DNA from: an uncultured Pseudomonadota bacterium
Lineage (GTDB): Bacteria; Myxococcota_A; Bradymonadia; Bradymonadales; Bradymonadaceae
NCBI GenBank assembly: GCA_913057905.1
Contig: CAJXPB010000005.1
Span: 248,001-312,000 of the forward strand
DNA length: 64,000 nucleotides
Direction of reading: 5' to 3'
The position numbers and the translations under genes are program-made. This document shows positions 41,327 to 53,059 of the stretch, in pieces (position 1 is the stretch's first letter; every line of letters starts with the position of its first letter). The notes beneath the pieces were generated by a model. The model was not told the DNA's origin. It saw only the letters and a program-made list of their open reading frames with translations, and ran no database searches.

Positions 41327-42568
41327 TCAGCCCAGATTCTTGAGAACGAACGAGACCGTGGTGCGGTCGTCGCCGCCCATGTTTGCGGTCAATCCGACCT
41401 GCGGGACGTCCGGGACCTGGTAGTCGCCGCACTTGCCCTTCATCTGGCGGTAGATCTCCATGACCTGCTTGATGCCGGTCGCGCCGACCGGGTGGCCAAA
41501 GGAGATGAGTCCGCCGCCGGTGTTGACCGCGATGTCGCCATCGATGGCCGTGGCGCCGGAGCGAGCCAGTTCGGCTCCCTTGCCCGGGTCGGCCCATCCG
41601 AGTGCTTCGTACATCAGAAGCTCGGTCACGGCGAAGCAGTCGTGGACTTCGGCCACATCGACGTCGCTCGGCTTGATGCCGGCATCCTCGTAGGCTTCGC
41701 CGGCGGCCTGCTCGGTGTTGCCCAAGACCGTGTAGTCGTCGACATCGCCGAGCGGACTCGTGCGCCAGCCGTAACTTGCGACTTCGACGCAGTCGTTCGG
41801 GTCGATGCCGAGTTTATTCAACCCTTCCTCGGTGGCGAAGATCGCCGCGGCGGCGCCGTCGGTGACCTGCGAACAATCCTTGACCTTCAGGTGCGGCTTC
41901 AATTCCTCGTTTTTCAGGAAGCAGAAGTTGTTGTCATTGACCGAGGAGACCTCTTCGAGGCTCACCTCGATGTCGCGCATGTGAGCCTTCGGGTTTCGGT
42001 TGCCGTTGTCGTAGGCCTTCTTGACGACGTAACCGATGTCTTCGTCGGTGACATCGAACTTTTCTTTATAGTGCTTGGCTCGGCGGGCAAACATCGCCGG
42101 GAAGGTGAAGTCGTCGAGCTCGCGCTCGGTCTCCCAGTGCGCGGCGCGGGCCAGGTAGCCGGCTCCCTCTCGGGCGCTGACGTTGGTCTGCACCTCGGCG
42201 CCGGCGGCCATCACGATGTCGCTGCCGGTCTGCAGGGCATCGACGGCGTTGACGCAGGCGAGTCCACCCGACGCACAGGCCCCTTCGACGCGCTGGAAGG
42301 GTTTGCCCTCCAGAGCTTCGTTGGCCCGCTGGGCCAGAGCCCCCATGTGTCCCTGATTGGCGAAGCACTCTCCGGCGAAGTTGCCGATGTATCCGCGGTC
42401 GATGGCATCCGGGTCGACCCCGGTGTCGTCGAAGGCCGTGTTGATCGCCTCGCTGAGGTGTTCTTCGAGTGTCGGATTGTCACCGTCTTCGTCCCAATCC
42501 GGTCGGCCTTTTCCGATAAAATCGGTGATGTGACCGCCGACGAGATAGATAGACTGGTTTGGTTTCAT
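41327..42568 (-). CDS. Thiolase, SCP-x/archaeal-type acetyl-CoA acetyltransferase
   Basis: 413 residues with an AGGAG ribosome site. The nucleophile Cys98 is in VEGACASGGLACVNA. Catalytic-base blocks EVHDCFAVTE and SFGHPVGATGIKQV follow, with DCSQVTDGAAAAIFATEEG between. The N-terminus (SIYLVGGHITDFIGKG) and general layout match the SCP-x-like thiolases rather than the AtoB group. It could condense two acetyl-CoA to acetoacetyl-CoA, the first mevalonate pathway step, matching the pathway genes at 53-56 kb, or act in beta-oxidation. The usual DUF35 OB-fold partner of archaeal thiolases is not adjacent. Cytoplasmic. Confidence 0.88.
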   Translation of the reverse strand: MKPNQSIYLVGGHITDFIGKGRPDWDEDGDNPTLEEHLSEAINTAFDDTGVDPDAIDRGYIGNFAGECFANQGHMGALAQRANEALEGKPFQRVEGACASGGLACVNAVDALQTGSDIVMAAGAEVQTNVSAREGAGYLARAAHWETERELDDFTFPAMFARRAKHYKEKFDVTDEDIGYVVKKAYDNGNRNPKAHMRDIEVSLEEVSSVNDNNFCFLKNEELKPHLKVKDCSQVTDGAAAAIFATEEGLNKLGIDPNDCVEVASYGWRTSPLGDVDDYTVLGNTEQAAGEAYEDAGIKPSDVDVAEVHDCFAVTELLMYEALGWADPGKGAELARSGATAIDGDIAVNTGGGLISFGHPVGATGIKQVMEIYRQMKGKCGDYQVPDVPQVGLTANMGGDDRTTVSFVLKNLG

Positions 42569-42695
42569 GGCACTCCTCGCAGTGGAGAAAAAAGCGGCTA
42601 GGAACGGGATATCGCACGCGCCGGGTTACAAAAGTACGGCCCTTTTGGCAACGGATCGACCGGCGTCGAGCATTCCGGGCACATCTGTTGTGGGC

Positions 42696-43340
42696 CTACG
42701 GATTCAGTCGCCGTCGCCTCCACTCACCGTCTTCGAGTGTCTTGTCGTCCGCGACGAATTCCCACCGGTCATGGAGCCGAGCCTCGCCGGCGCGCCAGAA
42801 CTCCATGCGTCGTGGCGACAGACGAAAACCTCCCCAATGGTCGGGGCGGGGGACCTCCCGGCCCTCGAACTCCGACTCCCAGTGTTCGTAAGACTCCAGG
42901 AGTGCGTCACGGGAGTCGATGGGAGAGGATTGATTCGACGCCCAGGCCCCTATCTGGCTGGCGCGGGGGCGCGAGGCGAAATAGGCGTCGGACGTCTCCT
43001 CGTCGACCCGGCGGCACGGCCCTTCGATCCGGATCTGCCGATCGAGCGGACGCCAGTAAAAGAGCATGGCCGCGCGCGGATTCTCATCGAGCTCCTGCGC
43101 CTTTTTGGATCGGTAGTTCGTATAAAACACAAAACCGCGCCGGTCCCACTGCTTGAGTAGTATGACTCGAGAGCTCGGGGACCCATCGGCGGAGGTCGTG
43201 CTCAAGGTCGCCGCGTTGGGATACTTCAACGCGTGAGCGTTCGAGGCGGCTCCTTCGCTGTCGGCGAGATCGAACCAGCGCTCGAACCACTCGAAGGGAT
43301 CATCGAGGGGCAACGTTTCGTTATTATTTTTTGTTACCAT
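42696..43340 (-). CDS. pdxH: Pyridoxamine/pyridoxine 5'-phosphate oxidase
   Basis: 214 residues from ATG 43340; longer starts are not supported. PdxH hallmarks: ATLSTTSADGSPSSRVILLK, RGFVFYTNYRSKKAQELDENP, AMLFYWRPLDRQIRIEGPC, YFASRPRASQIGAWAS and the C-terminal WGGFRLSPRRMEFW then RLHDRW and RRRRLNP. FMN enzyme that makes pyridoxal 5'-phosphate, the cofactor also needed by the LysA half of the lysine fusion in this window. Divergent from clpS. Cytoplasmic. Confidence 0.95.
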   Translation of the reverse strand: MVTKNNNETLPLDDPFEWFERWFDLADSEGAASNAHALKYPNAATLSTTSADGSPSSRVILLKQWDRRGFVFYTNYRSKKAQELDENPRAAMLFYWRPLDRQIRIEGPCRRVDEETSDAYFASRPRASQIGAWASNQSSPIDSRDALLESYEHWESEFEGREVPRPDHWGGFRLSPRRMEFWRAGEARLHDRWEFVADDKTLEDGEWRRRRLNP

Positions 43341-43529
43341 GGCCGGAGTTGGTGCATCAGACGAATGAGCTGGTAGGATCAATGCCACGCATCGGTTAAG
43401 ATGCAACCGACCGTCGCGGGATTGAAATTTGGGTCGAGCCGACTCGCGATTATGTTGACGCAGGCGCCGAGAGCCCACCGCCCTGTCCAATCCGTCTCAA
43501 GCCAGTCTGTAAGAGGACAGCCGCTAGCC

Positions 43530-43844
43530 GTGAGTGATCAACAGCTCGACGAACAGGTTATCGAACGGGAGGAGACCGATGAAGAGACGACCGAACCGAA
43601 AAAGTACAAAGTTGTGTTTCTGAATGACGATTACACGACGATGGAGTTCGTCGTCCGAGTCCTCCAGCACATTTATCGCAAATCATCGGCCGAGGCGACC
43701 GAGATCATGCTGAAAATTCACAACCGCGGCCGCGGCGTCGCCGGCATTTATTCGCGAGAGATCGCGGAGACGAAGGTCCGGCAGACGATCTCGCTGGCCC
43801 GCGAAGAAGGACACCCACTCCAGGTGACCATCGAGCCGGAATAA
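43530..43844 (+). CDS. clpS: ATP-dependent Clp protease adaptor ClpS
   Basis: 104 residues from the GTG at 43530 (VSDQQLDEQV read with Met), with AAGAGGA about a dozen bases upstream. The core YKVVFLNDDYTTMEFVVRVL contains the N-degron pocket residues (N, D, D), followed by MLKIHNRGRGVAGIYSREIAETKV. ClpS delivers proteins with N-terminal Leu, Phe, Tyr or Trp to ClpA. clpA begins 90 bp downstream and aat is 8 kb away, so the whole bacterial N-degron route is in the window. Confidence 0.95.
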   Translation: MSDQQLDEQVIEREETDEETTEPKKYKVVFLNDDYTTMEFVVRVLQHIYRKSSAEATEIMLKIHNRGRGVAGIYSREIAETKVRQTISLAREEGHPLQVTIEPE

Positions 43845-43934
43845 CCACTCCGGATGGACCTTCGCGGATTGATTTTCTCGGTTGATGTGTTGACCACTCG
43901 GGACAACCTCGCAACCTACGTAGCGTGAGCGACA

Positions 43935-46271
43935 ATGATTCAACGTGATTTACAGTTGGCACTGACTGCGGCGCAGAGCGAAGCCCGCAAACGACGCCAC
44001 GAGTATTTAACCCTCGAACACCTCCTGTATGTGCTGTGTTTCGACGACACGACCCGGGAGGTGCTTCGTAACGTCGGGGTCGATATCGATCAGCTAAAGG
44101 ACGACCTCGAGACGTATCTCGACGATGAGATCGAGCCGTTGCCCGAATCGATGGAGGTCGACCCCGTCCAGACGGTCGCCTTCCAGCGGGTCATGCAGCG
44201 CGCGATCATGCACGTTCGCTCCTCGGGTAAAGAGGAAGTCGACGGCGGAAACGTCCTTGTGGCGACCTTCGCCGAGACCGACTCGCACGCGCTCTTCTTC
44301 CTGCAAAAGCAGGACGTGACCCGGCTCGACGTGGTCAGCTACATCTCCCACGGCATCTCCCAGGTCGAGAACGGCAGCGGAGACGAAGAGGGCGATGAGG
44401 ACAACGAATCGGACTCCTCGCGCGGCCAGTGGGAACGTGCCTTCGGCGACAACGAGGACGACGCGCTGGAGGATCCCCTGGAATCGTACTGCTCGGATCT
44501 GGTCACGCGAGCCGAAGAGGGTCACATCGACCCGTTGATCGGGCGCCACGACGAGATCGAGCGGACCATCCAGATTCTGTGCCGACGCCGCAAGAACAAC
44601 CCCGTATTCGTCGGAGAAGCAGGCGTCGGGAAGACGGCGCTCGCCGAGGGGCTGGCCCGTAAGATTTCGGAGGGCCAGGTCCCCGACGTGCTCAAGAACG
44701 CCCGGATCTATGCCTTGGATATGGGTGGCCTGCTGGCGGGCACGAAGTTTCGCGGGCAGTTCGAGCAGCGACTCAAGGCCGTGATCAACGCGCTCAAGGA
44801 AGAAAAGGACGCGATCCTCTTTATCGACGAGATCCACACCATCGTCGGCGCCGGGGCGACCTCCAGCGGCACGATGGATGCCTCGAATATCCTGAAGCCC
44901 GCGCTCGCGGAGGGGTCGATCCGTTGCATCGGGTCGACGACCCACGAGGAGTACCGCAAGAGCTTCGAGCGAGACCGCGCGCTGGCCCGTCGGTTCCAGA
45001 AGATCGACATCGTGGAACCGACCATCGAGGAGACCTACGACATCCTGCGCGGCCTGCAGACCTACTACGAAGATTATCACACGGTGAAATACTCCGATGA
45101 TTCGCTGCGTGCGGCCGCGGACCTCGCCGCCAAGCACATGCGCGAGCGGGCCTTGCCGGACAAGGCGATCGACGTCATCGACGAAGTCGGCTCACGGCGG
45201 CGCGTCCATCCGGAGCGCTACCAGGACAACAACATTTCGGTGACCGACATCGAGGAGGTCGTCTCCAAGATCGCCCGCATCCCCGACATCAACGTCGAAG
45301 GGAGCGAAAAGAAGCGGTTGGCGAACCTGGAAGACAACATCAAGGAGAACGTCTACGGCCAAGACGATGCAGTCGAATCCGTCGTCCAGGCGGTCAAACT
45401 CAGCCGTGCCGGGTTGACGGCACCGGATAAACCGGTCGGCAGCTTCATCTTCGCCGGCCCGACCGGTGTCGGGAAGACCGAGCTGGCCAAGCAGTTGTCG
45501 AATGCGTTGAGCATCGACTTTATCCGGTTCGACATGTCCGAATACATGGAGCGCCACGCCGTCAGCCGGCTCATCGGTGCGCCCCCCGGCTACATCGGGC
45601 ACGACAAGGGTGGGCTGCTGACCGAAAAGATCCGCGAGAACCCGCACTGTGTGCTGCTTCTCGACGAGATCGAAAAGGCTCACCCGGACATCTTCAACGT
45701 CCTGCTTCAGATCATGGATACGGCGACGTTGACCGACAACGAGGGCCGCGAGGCCGACTTCCGAAACGTCGTCCTGATCATGACGAGCAACGCCGGGGCC
45801 GATAAATTGACCGAAAATGTCGTCGGCTTCGGCCGCGGCATCGACGTCAGTCGGTCGATGAAGGCAATCGAGAGCACGTTTTCGCCGGAGTTCCGCAACC
45901 GGCTCGACGACATCGTCATCTTCGACACCTTGCCCGAAGACGTGGTCCTGCGGATCGTCGACAAATTCGTCGACGAGATGGAGTTTCAGCTCAGCGACCG
46001 CAACGTGCAGTTCGACCTCACCGAGGCGGCCAAGAAGTGGCTCGCCAGGAAGGGGTACGACGAGACGCTCGGTGCGCGTCCGCTGGACCGGGTCATTCAG
46101 GAGCGGGTCAAACGGCCCATCGCCGACGAGATCCTCTTCGGCGCACTCGAGCACGGTGGAGTCGTGCACGTCGACGTAGAAGACGACGAACTCACCTTCG
46201 AGTTCGACCCGGCTGATCCGCCCGAGGAAGACGAATCCGAGGACCGGGAGCCGGCAGCCGAGCCCGTTTGA
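43935..46271 (+). CDS. clpA: ATP-dependent Clp protease ATP-binding subunit ClpA
   Basis: 778 residues. The N-domain (about 1-145) binds ClpS. The first AAA+ module has Walker A GEAGVGKTAL near residue 228 and Walker B ILFIDEIHT. The second AAA+ module has Walker A GPTGVGKTEL near residue 508 and Walker B LLLDEIEKAHPD. The shortness of the middle domain and the GYIGHDKGGLLTEKI block identify ClpA rather than ClpB. It unfolds substrates and feeds ClpP, which is not in the window. The C-terminus is extended by a strongly acidic tail. Probably cotranscribed with clpS. Confidence 0.96.
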   Translation: MIQRDLQLALTAAQSEARKRRHEYLTLEHLLYVLCFDDTTREVLRNVGVDIDQLKDDLETYLDDEIEPLPESMEVDPVQTVAFQRVMQRAIMHVRSSGKEEVDGGNVLVATFAETDSHALFFLQKQDVTRLDVVSYISHGISQVENGSGDEEGDEDNESDSSRGQWERAFGDNEDDALEDPLESYCSDLVTRAEEGHIDPLIGRHDEIERTIQILCRRRKNNPVFVGEAGVGKTALAEGLARKISEGQVPDVLKNARIYALDMGGLLAGTKFRGQFEQRLKAVINALKEEKDAILFIDEIHTIVGAGATSSGTMDASNILKPALAEGSIRCIGSTTHEEYRKSFERDRALARRFQKIDIVEPTIEETYDILRGLQTYYEDYHTVKYSDDSLRAAADLAAKHMRERALPDKAIDVIDEVGSRRRVHPERYQDNNISVTDIEEVVSKIARIPDINVEGSEKKRLANLEDNIKENVYGQDDAVESVVQAVKLSRAGLTAPDKPVGSFIFAGPTGVGKTELAKQLSNALSIDFIRFDMSEYMERHAVSRLIGAPPGYIGHDKGGLLTEKIRENPHCVLLLDEIEKAHPDIFNVLLQIMDTATLTDNEGREADFRNVVLIMTSNAGADKLTENVVGFGRGIDVSRSMKAIESTFSPEFRNRLDDIVIFDTLPEDVVLRIVDKFVDEMEFQLSDRNVQFDLTEAAKKWLARKGYDETLGARPLDRVIQERVKRPIADEILFGALEHGGVVHVDVEDDELTFEFDPADPPEEDESEDREPAAEPV

Positions 46272-46289
46272 TTCGGGTCGCTCCCCGGG

Positions 46290-46850
46290 TCACTCTTCGA
46301 GCTGATCCGGGGGGTCGGTCCTCCACCCGAACTCTCTCTCGAGATAATCGAAGAACTGGTCCGCCATGTCTCCCAGAGCCCATCTCCCCGGGCGTTGACC
46401 CTGGAAGGCCCGGACGGCGCCGATGACCATCGGCACGTACGCTACCAAAATGACCGGGGCCAGGATGCCGCAACTGACAGTCGTCAGAAAGATGGAGGCG
46501 TAGAGTAGTCCGAAGGCGACGGCGGCGGCCCGGGCGTGTTCGATCGCAAAGCGGTTTCTGCGCATCACCAGCGGAACCAGGAAGATCGGCAGGGCGACCA
46601 GAATACTCGCCCAGCTCACCGCTGCCATTCCCCGCGGACCCATCCATCGGTCGAGATCGTCGAGCGCCGAGTCCGGGCTGCCGGCGCCGTCTTCTTGGCG
46701 CTCGGGTGGATCGTCGCGCGAGGCCTGCGGGTCCGGAGTGATCTCCCATCGGCCTTCTTCGTCGCGACGCTCCTCGACGGTCCCGTCAGTTCCCTTCGGC
46801 GTGTTGCCGCCCTGGCGCTTCGGCGGTGTCGGCTCCCAGTCGTCAGGCAT
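46290..46850 (-). CDS. DUF4870-like small membrane protein with an acidic N-terminal region
   Basis: 186 residues. The first about 85 are hydrophilic and low complexity ([25 protein letters not shown]). Three hydrophobic segments follow: [40 protein letters not shown] and [20 protein letters not shown]. The middle [15 protein letters not shown] is like the DUF4870 pattern of a membrane protein with a conserved charged loop. Function unknown. Converges on clpA with an 18-bp gap. Confidence 0.7.
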   Translation of the reverse strand: MPDDWEPTPPKRQGGNTPKGTDGTVEERRDEEGRWEITPDPQASRDDPPERQEDGAGSPDSALDDLDRWMGPRGMAAVSWASILVALPIFLVPLVMRRNRFAIEHARAAAVAFGLLYASIFLTTVSCGILAPVILVAYVPMVIGAVRAFQGQRPGRWALGDMADQFFDYLEREFGWRTDPPDQLEE

Positions 46851-47010
46851 CGTCTGGCCTCGAGCTCAAGTAGTGACCTTCGTCTCTCAACATAGCCGCT
46901 CGACGCGCTCGAGCAACAGTCGTCGGACTTGGAATCTGGACCGCGATAACTACCTTACCCAGTCCGTTGTGCGTGGGATTGTTCTAAAAAAACACATGGA
47001 GGCAGTTGCA

Positions 47011-48417
<1,407 letters not shown>

Positions 48418-48522
48418 CCCGGGATTCGGGGGGAGGGTCGATTGAATTCTGACTCGAGCTGTGGCACTTCAACGGTCGTCTGAATCACCGGACTATCACA
48501 CGACAAACAACGGAGTGTACGG

Positions 48523-49977
48523 ATGGCTGAGACGACTACGATCTGTGTGGCGCGCGGCGATGGGATCGGCCCCGAAATCATGGATGCGACCCTTCAGATC
48601 CTGGAGGCCGGCGGCGCTCGTATCGACATCGAAGAGATCGAGGCGGGCCGGGAGGTCTACGAGCGCGGCGTCAGCTCCGGCATCGGCGAGGGGGCCTGGG
48701 AAACGTTGCGCGACAACCGCGTGCTTCTGAAGGCGCCGATCACGACGCCCCAGGGCGGCGGCTACAAGTCGCTGAATGTGACGATCCGCAAGACCCTCTC
48801 GCTGTATGCCAACGTGCGGCCGTGCCGGGCCTACTCGCCCTATGTGCCGAGCAAGCACCCCGGGATGGACGTCACGGTCATCCGTGAGAACGAAGAAGAT
48901 CTCTACAGCGGGATCGAATATCGCCAGTCCGGTGAAATGACCCAGGCGCTCAAATTCATCAGCCGGCCCGGCACCGAGCGTCTGTGTCGATACGCCTTCG
49001 AGTACGCCCAGGCCCAGGGTCGAAAGAAGGTCACCTGCATGACCAAGGACAATATCCTCAAGGCGACCGACGGGCTGTTCCACGAGGTCTTCGAAGAGGT
49101 CGCAGCCGACTACCCGGACATCAAGTCGGATCACCTGATCATCGACATCGGCACAGCGCGCGTGGCGACGAGTCCCACCGAATTCGATGTGCTGGTAGCG
49201 CCGAATCTCTACGGCGACGTGTTGTCGGATGTCACGGCGGAGCTGACCGGTTCGGTCGGGCTCTGCGGGTCGGCAAATGTCGGCGACGAGTTCGCCATGT
49301 TCGAAGCGATTCACGGTTCGGCACCCGACATCGCCGGCCGGGGCATCGCCAATCCGTCGGGGCTGATCCACGGGGCGATCATGATGCTCACCCACATCGG
49401 GCAGGGCGACGTCGCCAGCCGCATCAACAACGCCTGGCTCAAGACCCTCGAGGACGGGGTCCACACGCCCGACATCTACAACGAGAGTCACAGCCAGCCC
49501 GCTCCGGCGAGTACCGACGAATTCACCGATGCCGTCGTCGAGCGGATGGGCGAAGAACCCGTCGACTTCGACCCGGTCGAGCATCCAATCCAGGACCCGC
49601 CGACCTACTCGGAGGCGAGCTACCGGATTCCCCCGGCCCGCGAAGAGAAGAAGGAGCTGGTGGGCGTCGATGTCTTCTTGGAGTGGCGGGATGGCACGCC
49701 GTCGGATTTGGCCGAGGTGCTGAACGGCTTGGATTCGGGAGCGCTCGAACTCAGCGCCATCACGAATCGCGGCATGAAGGTCTGGCCGGATCCGATGCCC
49801 GAGACATTCGTCAGCGACCACTGGCAGTGCCGGTTCGAGGCCGACCAGGCCCTGGAGGTCGCCGACGTGCTGTCGCTTCTGAAGGAGGTCGATCTGGTCG
49901 GACTCGATCTGATCAAGACCGAGCACCTCTACAATTTCGACGGCGAGCGCGGCTACACCCGCGGTCAGGGCGAATGA
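48523..49977 (+). CDS. icd: Isocitrate dehydrogenase (long type with C-terminal extension)
   Basis: 484 residues. Beta-decarboxylating dehydrogenase features: GDGIGPEIMDATLQIL, substrate loop LNVTIRKTLSLYANVRPCR, VIRENEEDLYSGIEYR, and the metal and cofactor region LVAPNLYGDVLSDV with HGSAPDIAGRGIANP. The extra C-terminal about 140 residues (GVDVFLEWRDGTPSDLAEVL, LYNFDGERGYTRGQGE) are like those of Thermus- and Rickettsia-type IDH. NADP is probable but not certain from sequence. Supplies 2-oxoglutarate, next to fumC and not far from sdhCAB. Confidence 0.9.
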   Translation: MAETTTICVARGDGIGPEIMDATLQILEAGGARIDIEEIEAGREVYERGVSSGIGEGAWETLRDNRVLLKAPITTPQGGGYKSLNVTIRKTLSLYANVRPCRAYSPYVPSKHPGMDVTVIRENEEDLYSGIEYRQSGEMTQALKFISRPGTERLCRYAFEYAQAQGRKKVTCMTKDNILKATDGLFHEVFEEVAADYPDIKSDHLIIDIGTARVATSPTEFDVLVAPNLYGDVLSDVTAELTGSVGLCGSANVGDEFAMFEAIHGSAPDIAGRGIANPSGLIHGAIMMLTHIGQGDVASRINNAWLKTLEDGVHTPDIYNESHSQPAPASTDEFTDAVVERMGEEPVDFDPVEHPIQDPPTYSEASYRIPPAREEKKELVGVDVFLEWRDGTPSDLAEVLNGLDSGALELSAITNRGMKVWPDPMPETFVSDHWQCRFEADQALEVADVLSLLKEVDLVGLDLIKTEHLYNFDGERGYTRGQGE

Positions 49978-49994
49978 TCAACCCCGAAATTTGA

Positions 49995-51149
49995 TCAGCC
50001 CAGGTCCCGGGTCTGTTCGACCAGGGGCCGCACCCGGCCGACCCGCTCATTAAGCGCGTCTCGGTCGCCGGCTCGGACCGTGATGTGTCCGATCTTGCGG
50101 CCGGGGCGCGCTTCTTTTTGATAGTCGTGCAGGTGAGCGCCGGGGACCTCGAGGACCGCCCGTCGATCCGGAAAGCCACCGATGGTGTTGAGCATCTGGG
50201 TCGGGGCGACCGAGGCGGTATCACCCAGTGAAAACCCGGCCACGGCCCGGATGTGCTGTTCGAACTGGCTCGTCTCGCTTCCCTCGATGGTCCAGTGTCC
50301 CGAGTTGTGGACCCTGGGCGCCATCTCGTTGACGCGAAGGGTGCCGTCGGGGTCCTGAAACAGTTCGATGCTCAGCACGCCGACGTAGTCGAGGCCGTCT
50401 AGGGCCTTGCGGCAGATTGTGTGGGCGCGCTCGATGGTCTCGGCCGACGCCTCGGCGGGTGCCTCGGACTCGATGAGGATGCCATCTTTGTGCAGGTTCT
50501 CGGCCAGCGGAAACATCGCCGTCTGCCCGTCGGGGGTCCGCGCCCCGATGATGGACAGCTCACGTTCGAAATCGACGAAACCCTCGGCGACGAGTGACCA
50601 CTCGCCGAGCTCGTCCCACGCATCGTCCAGATCTTCCGGACCGTCGCACCATGCTTGGCCCTTGCCGTCGTAGCCCATCTGGCGGGTCTTGAGGATCAAG
50701 GGAAAACCCAGGGCGTCGGCGGCGGCGTTCAGGTCCCGGCGAGAGTCGACGCTTCGCCAGGGAGCCACGTCGACGCCCAGCGACTCGAAGAACTCCTTTT
50801 CGACGCCGCGGTCGCCGCTGACCTCAAGGGCGCGGACGCCGGGAAAGACGTCGACGACATCGAGCAACTGCTCGAGCGCACCGACGGGGATGTTTTCGAA
50901 CTCGTAGGTCACCACGTCGACGCGCTCGGAGAGTTGCCGCAGCGCCTCCGGGGCGTCGAAGGCCGCCGAGATGTGCTCGGCGTGACGTGCTGCCGACGGA
51001 GCGTCCTTGGGGTCGACGGTGAAGGCGTTCAGCCCCAACGGAGCGGCCGAGGCGGCCAACATGCGGCCGAGCTGGCCGGCTCCGAGGATGCCGATCGACC
51101 CAGTTGCGTCGGGAAGCGTCGAGATGCGTTCGGACTCAAATTCAGTCAT
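49995..51149 (-). CDS. purK: N5-carboxyaminoimidazole ribonucleotide synthase
   Basis: 384 residues from ATG 51149. ATP-grasp enzyme with [59 protein letters not shown], and [18 protein letters not shown]. It carboxylates AIR with ATP and bicarbonate to N5-CAIR, the substrate of PurE. Its start overlaps the purE stop by 8 bp, so the pair is translationally coupled. Cytoplasmic purine biosynthesis. Confidence 0.96.
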   Translation of the reverse strand: MTEFESERISTLPDATGSIGILGAGQLGRMLAASAAPLGLNAFTVDPKDAPSAARHAEHISAAFDAPEALRQLSERVDVVTYEFENIPVGALEQLLDVVDVFPGVRALEVSGDRGVEKEFFESLGVDVAPWRSVDSRRDLNAAADALGFPLILKTRQMGYDGKGQAWCDGPEDLDDAWDELGEWSLVAEGFVDFERELSIIGARTPDGQTAMFPLAENLHKDGILIESEAPAEASAETIERAHTICRKALDGLDYVGVLSIELFQDPDGTLRVNEMAPRVHNSGHWTIEGSETSQFEQHIRAVAGFSLGDTASVAPTQMLNTIGGFPDRRAVLEVPGAHLHDYQKEARPGRKIGHITVRAGDRDALNERVGRVRPLVEQTRDLG

Positions 51150-51639
51150 CGGCGTTGCGCGGGTCCGGGTTGGCGAGAACTTGTTCGGTTCGGTTTTGTC
51201 GGTACTCTTCGAGCCGTTCACGGACGGCGTCGTCGTGGTTCGACAGAATCGAGGCGGCCAGAAGTGCCGAGTTGACGGCGCCCGAGCGGCCGATCGCCAG
51301 GGTTCCGACGGGACAGCCGCGCGGCATCTGGACGATCGAAAGCAGCGAGTCGACGCCATTGAGTACGCGGGATTTGACGGGCACGCCCAGCACGGGCACC
51401 GTCGTCTTGGAGGCGAGCATCCCGGGCAGGTGAGCGGCTCCGCCGGCGCCGGCGATGATGACCTCGAGGCCGCGCTCCCGAGCCGTTTCGCCGTATTCGA
51501 CCAGCAGGTCGGGGGTGCGATGGGCCGAGACGACCTTGATCTCGTGCTCGATCTCCAGGTCGTCGAGGACATTGTGAGCGTGTTCCATGGTGGGCCAGTC
51601 GGAGCTGGAGCCCATCACGAGACCGACATTCGGTTCCAT
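51142..51639 (-). CDS. purE: N5-carboxyaminoimidazole ribonucleotide mutase
   Basis: 165 residues. Class I PurE motifs: [72 protein letters not shown] and [20 protein letters not shown]. Converts N5-CAIR to CAIR. The presence of purK next door supports the bacterial mutase type. First gene of the purEK unit. Confidence 0.97.
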   Translation of the reverse strand: MEPNVGLVMGSSSDWPTMEHAHNVLDDLEIEHEIKVVSAHRTPDLLVEYGETARERGLEVIIAGAGGAAHLPGMLASKTTVPVLGVPVKSRVLNGVDSLLSIVQMPRGCPVGTLAIGRSGAVNSALLAASILSNHDDAVRERLEEYRQNRTEQVLANPDPRNADD

Positions 51640-51810
51640 GACAAAGCCTTGCGTTCTGTAGAATATTGGCGCCAGATCGGTTGAGATCGCGTCGTGCGCG
51701 AGGGACTGTACGCGGCGGCGTAGTTCGGTGCAAGCCGATGAGATCTACCCGTCGCAGACGGGCTACGCGGTTTGCAAAGATGACGGGTTCGGATTAGGAA
51801 CGTCTGGACG

Positions 51811-52407
51811 ATGAAACGACCCACGGTCGAGATGTTGTTGGCGGGGTACGCTCAGGGGATCTTTCCCATGGCGCACCCCACGGAGAACAACGAAGTCTAC
51901 TGGTATGCGCCGGACCCTCGCGGGCTGTTGCCCATCGAGGAATTTCACGTCCCGAGTCGTCTGGAGCATACCTATCAACAACGTCCCTTCGATCTTCGGG
52001 TCAACACCGACTTCGAGGCGGTCATCGAGGGATGTGCCGAGCCGCGGGGGCCGGACAACCAGACCACGTGGATTTCACCGCAGATCATCGAGGCCTACAC
52101 CGAGCTTCACGAACGTGGCAACGCCCATTCGGTCGAAGCCTGGGACGGCGAAGAACTCGTCGGCGGACTCTATGGGGTCACCCTGGGCGGTCTGTTCGCC
52201 GGAGAATCGATGTTTTACCGCGAGACCGATGCTTCAAAGATCTGCCTTGTGTTTACGGCACGGCGACTCGCCGAGCGGGGGTTCGGACTCTTCGATATTC
52301 AATGGACCAATGATCATTTGGAACAATTCGGCGCCTTTGAGATGTCTCGCGAGGAGTATGAACGTCGCCTCCGCGATATCATCGAATGGGACGTCCAATT
52401 CGACTGA
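51811..52407 (+). CDS. aat: Leucyl/phenylalanyl-tRNA-protein transferase
   Basis: 198 residues. Family signature: LLAGYAQGIFPMAH, WYAPDPRGLLPIEEFHVPSRL, TWISPQIIEAYTELHERGNAHSVE, GGLYGVTLGGLFAGESMFYR and FDIQWTNDHLEQFGAFE. It adds Leu or Phe to proteins starting with Arg or Lys, making N-degrons recognised by ClpS for ClpAP. Heads a possible run with the macro-domain gene (16-bp gap) and the mevalonate genes. Slightly short but complete. Confidence 0.95.
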   Translation: MKRPTVEMLLAGYAQGIFPMAHPTENNEVYWYAPDPRGLLPIEEFHVPSRLEHTYQQRPFDLRVNTDFEAVIEGCAEPRGPDNQTTWISPQIIEAYTELHERGNAHSVEAWDGEELVGGLYGVTLGGLFAGESMFYRETDASKICLVFTARRLAERGFGLFDIQWTNDHLEQFGAFEMSREEYERRLRDIIEWDVQFD

Positions 52408-52423
52408 CTCAGGAGCAGGATAG

Positions 52424-53026
52424 ATGGCTCAAAAGACCTTTACGCTGACGCAGGGTGACATCACGTTGCTGCCGTTGGAAGACGGCGCACTGGTCAACCC
52501 GTCGAATACTGGGATGATCCTCGGCAGCGGCGTCGGCGAAGCGATCACCCGTCGAGCCGGGCCCTTCATTCAGCAAAAGCTGCACATGAAGCGCAGTAAG
52601 CTCGATGAGAACCGGCTCGATCCCGGCCGGGCCGTCGAGACCGAAGCGGGCCAACTGTCGGCCGAATACCTCATCCACGTCTCGATCCTCGGTTCCAAGG
52701 ACATCGACCGGCGGCTGATCGGCAACTGCATTCGCAACGCCTACAACGTGGCCGACCGGGTGGGGGTCAAGACGATCGCGTTTCCCCCGCTGGGCGTCGA
52801 ACTGGCCGGGTTTCCGATGGAGGAGTTTTTGGATCTCTTCCACAAGGTCACCGACAGCATGGTTCCGTCGATGAACCAGCTCGACCACGTGATTCTGTGT
52901 TGTCAGGAAGAGCAGGGGTTCGAGGAGGCGCGTACCTACCTGGAGGAACACCAGGGCGAGGACGAGTGGGACGAGGCCTTTAAATTCGAAGTCAGCGCGT
53001 CCGGCATGGGCGCCAGCCTGATGTGA
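52424..53026 (+). CDS. Macro-domain protein (ADP-ribose-binding fold)
   Basis: 200 residues. The N-terminus FTLTQGDITLLPLEDGALVNPSN with GMILGSGVGEAITRRAGPF is the ADP-ribose-binding loop set of macro domains; IAFPPLGVELAGFP is the second loop. It lacks the AAN of classic deacetylases (VNPSN here). Such proteins bind or hydrolyse ADP-ribose and its acetylated forms. Between aat and the mevalonate kinase with short gaps (16 and 33 bp), so likely cotranscribed. Cytoplasmic. Confidence 0.88.
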   Translation: MAQKTFTLTQGDITLLPLEDGALVNPSNTGMILGSGVGEAITRRAGPFIQQKLHMKRSKLDENRLDPGRAVETEAGQLSAEYLIHVSILGSKDIDRRLIGNCIRNAYNVADRVGVKTIAFPPLGVELAGFPMEEFLDLFHKVTDSMVPSMNQLDHVILCCQEEQGFEEARTYLEEHQGEDEWDEAFKFEVSASGMGASLM

Positions 53027-53059
53027 CGAGACCCTCTACCCGAAGCAGGGAGAAGTACG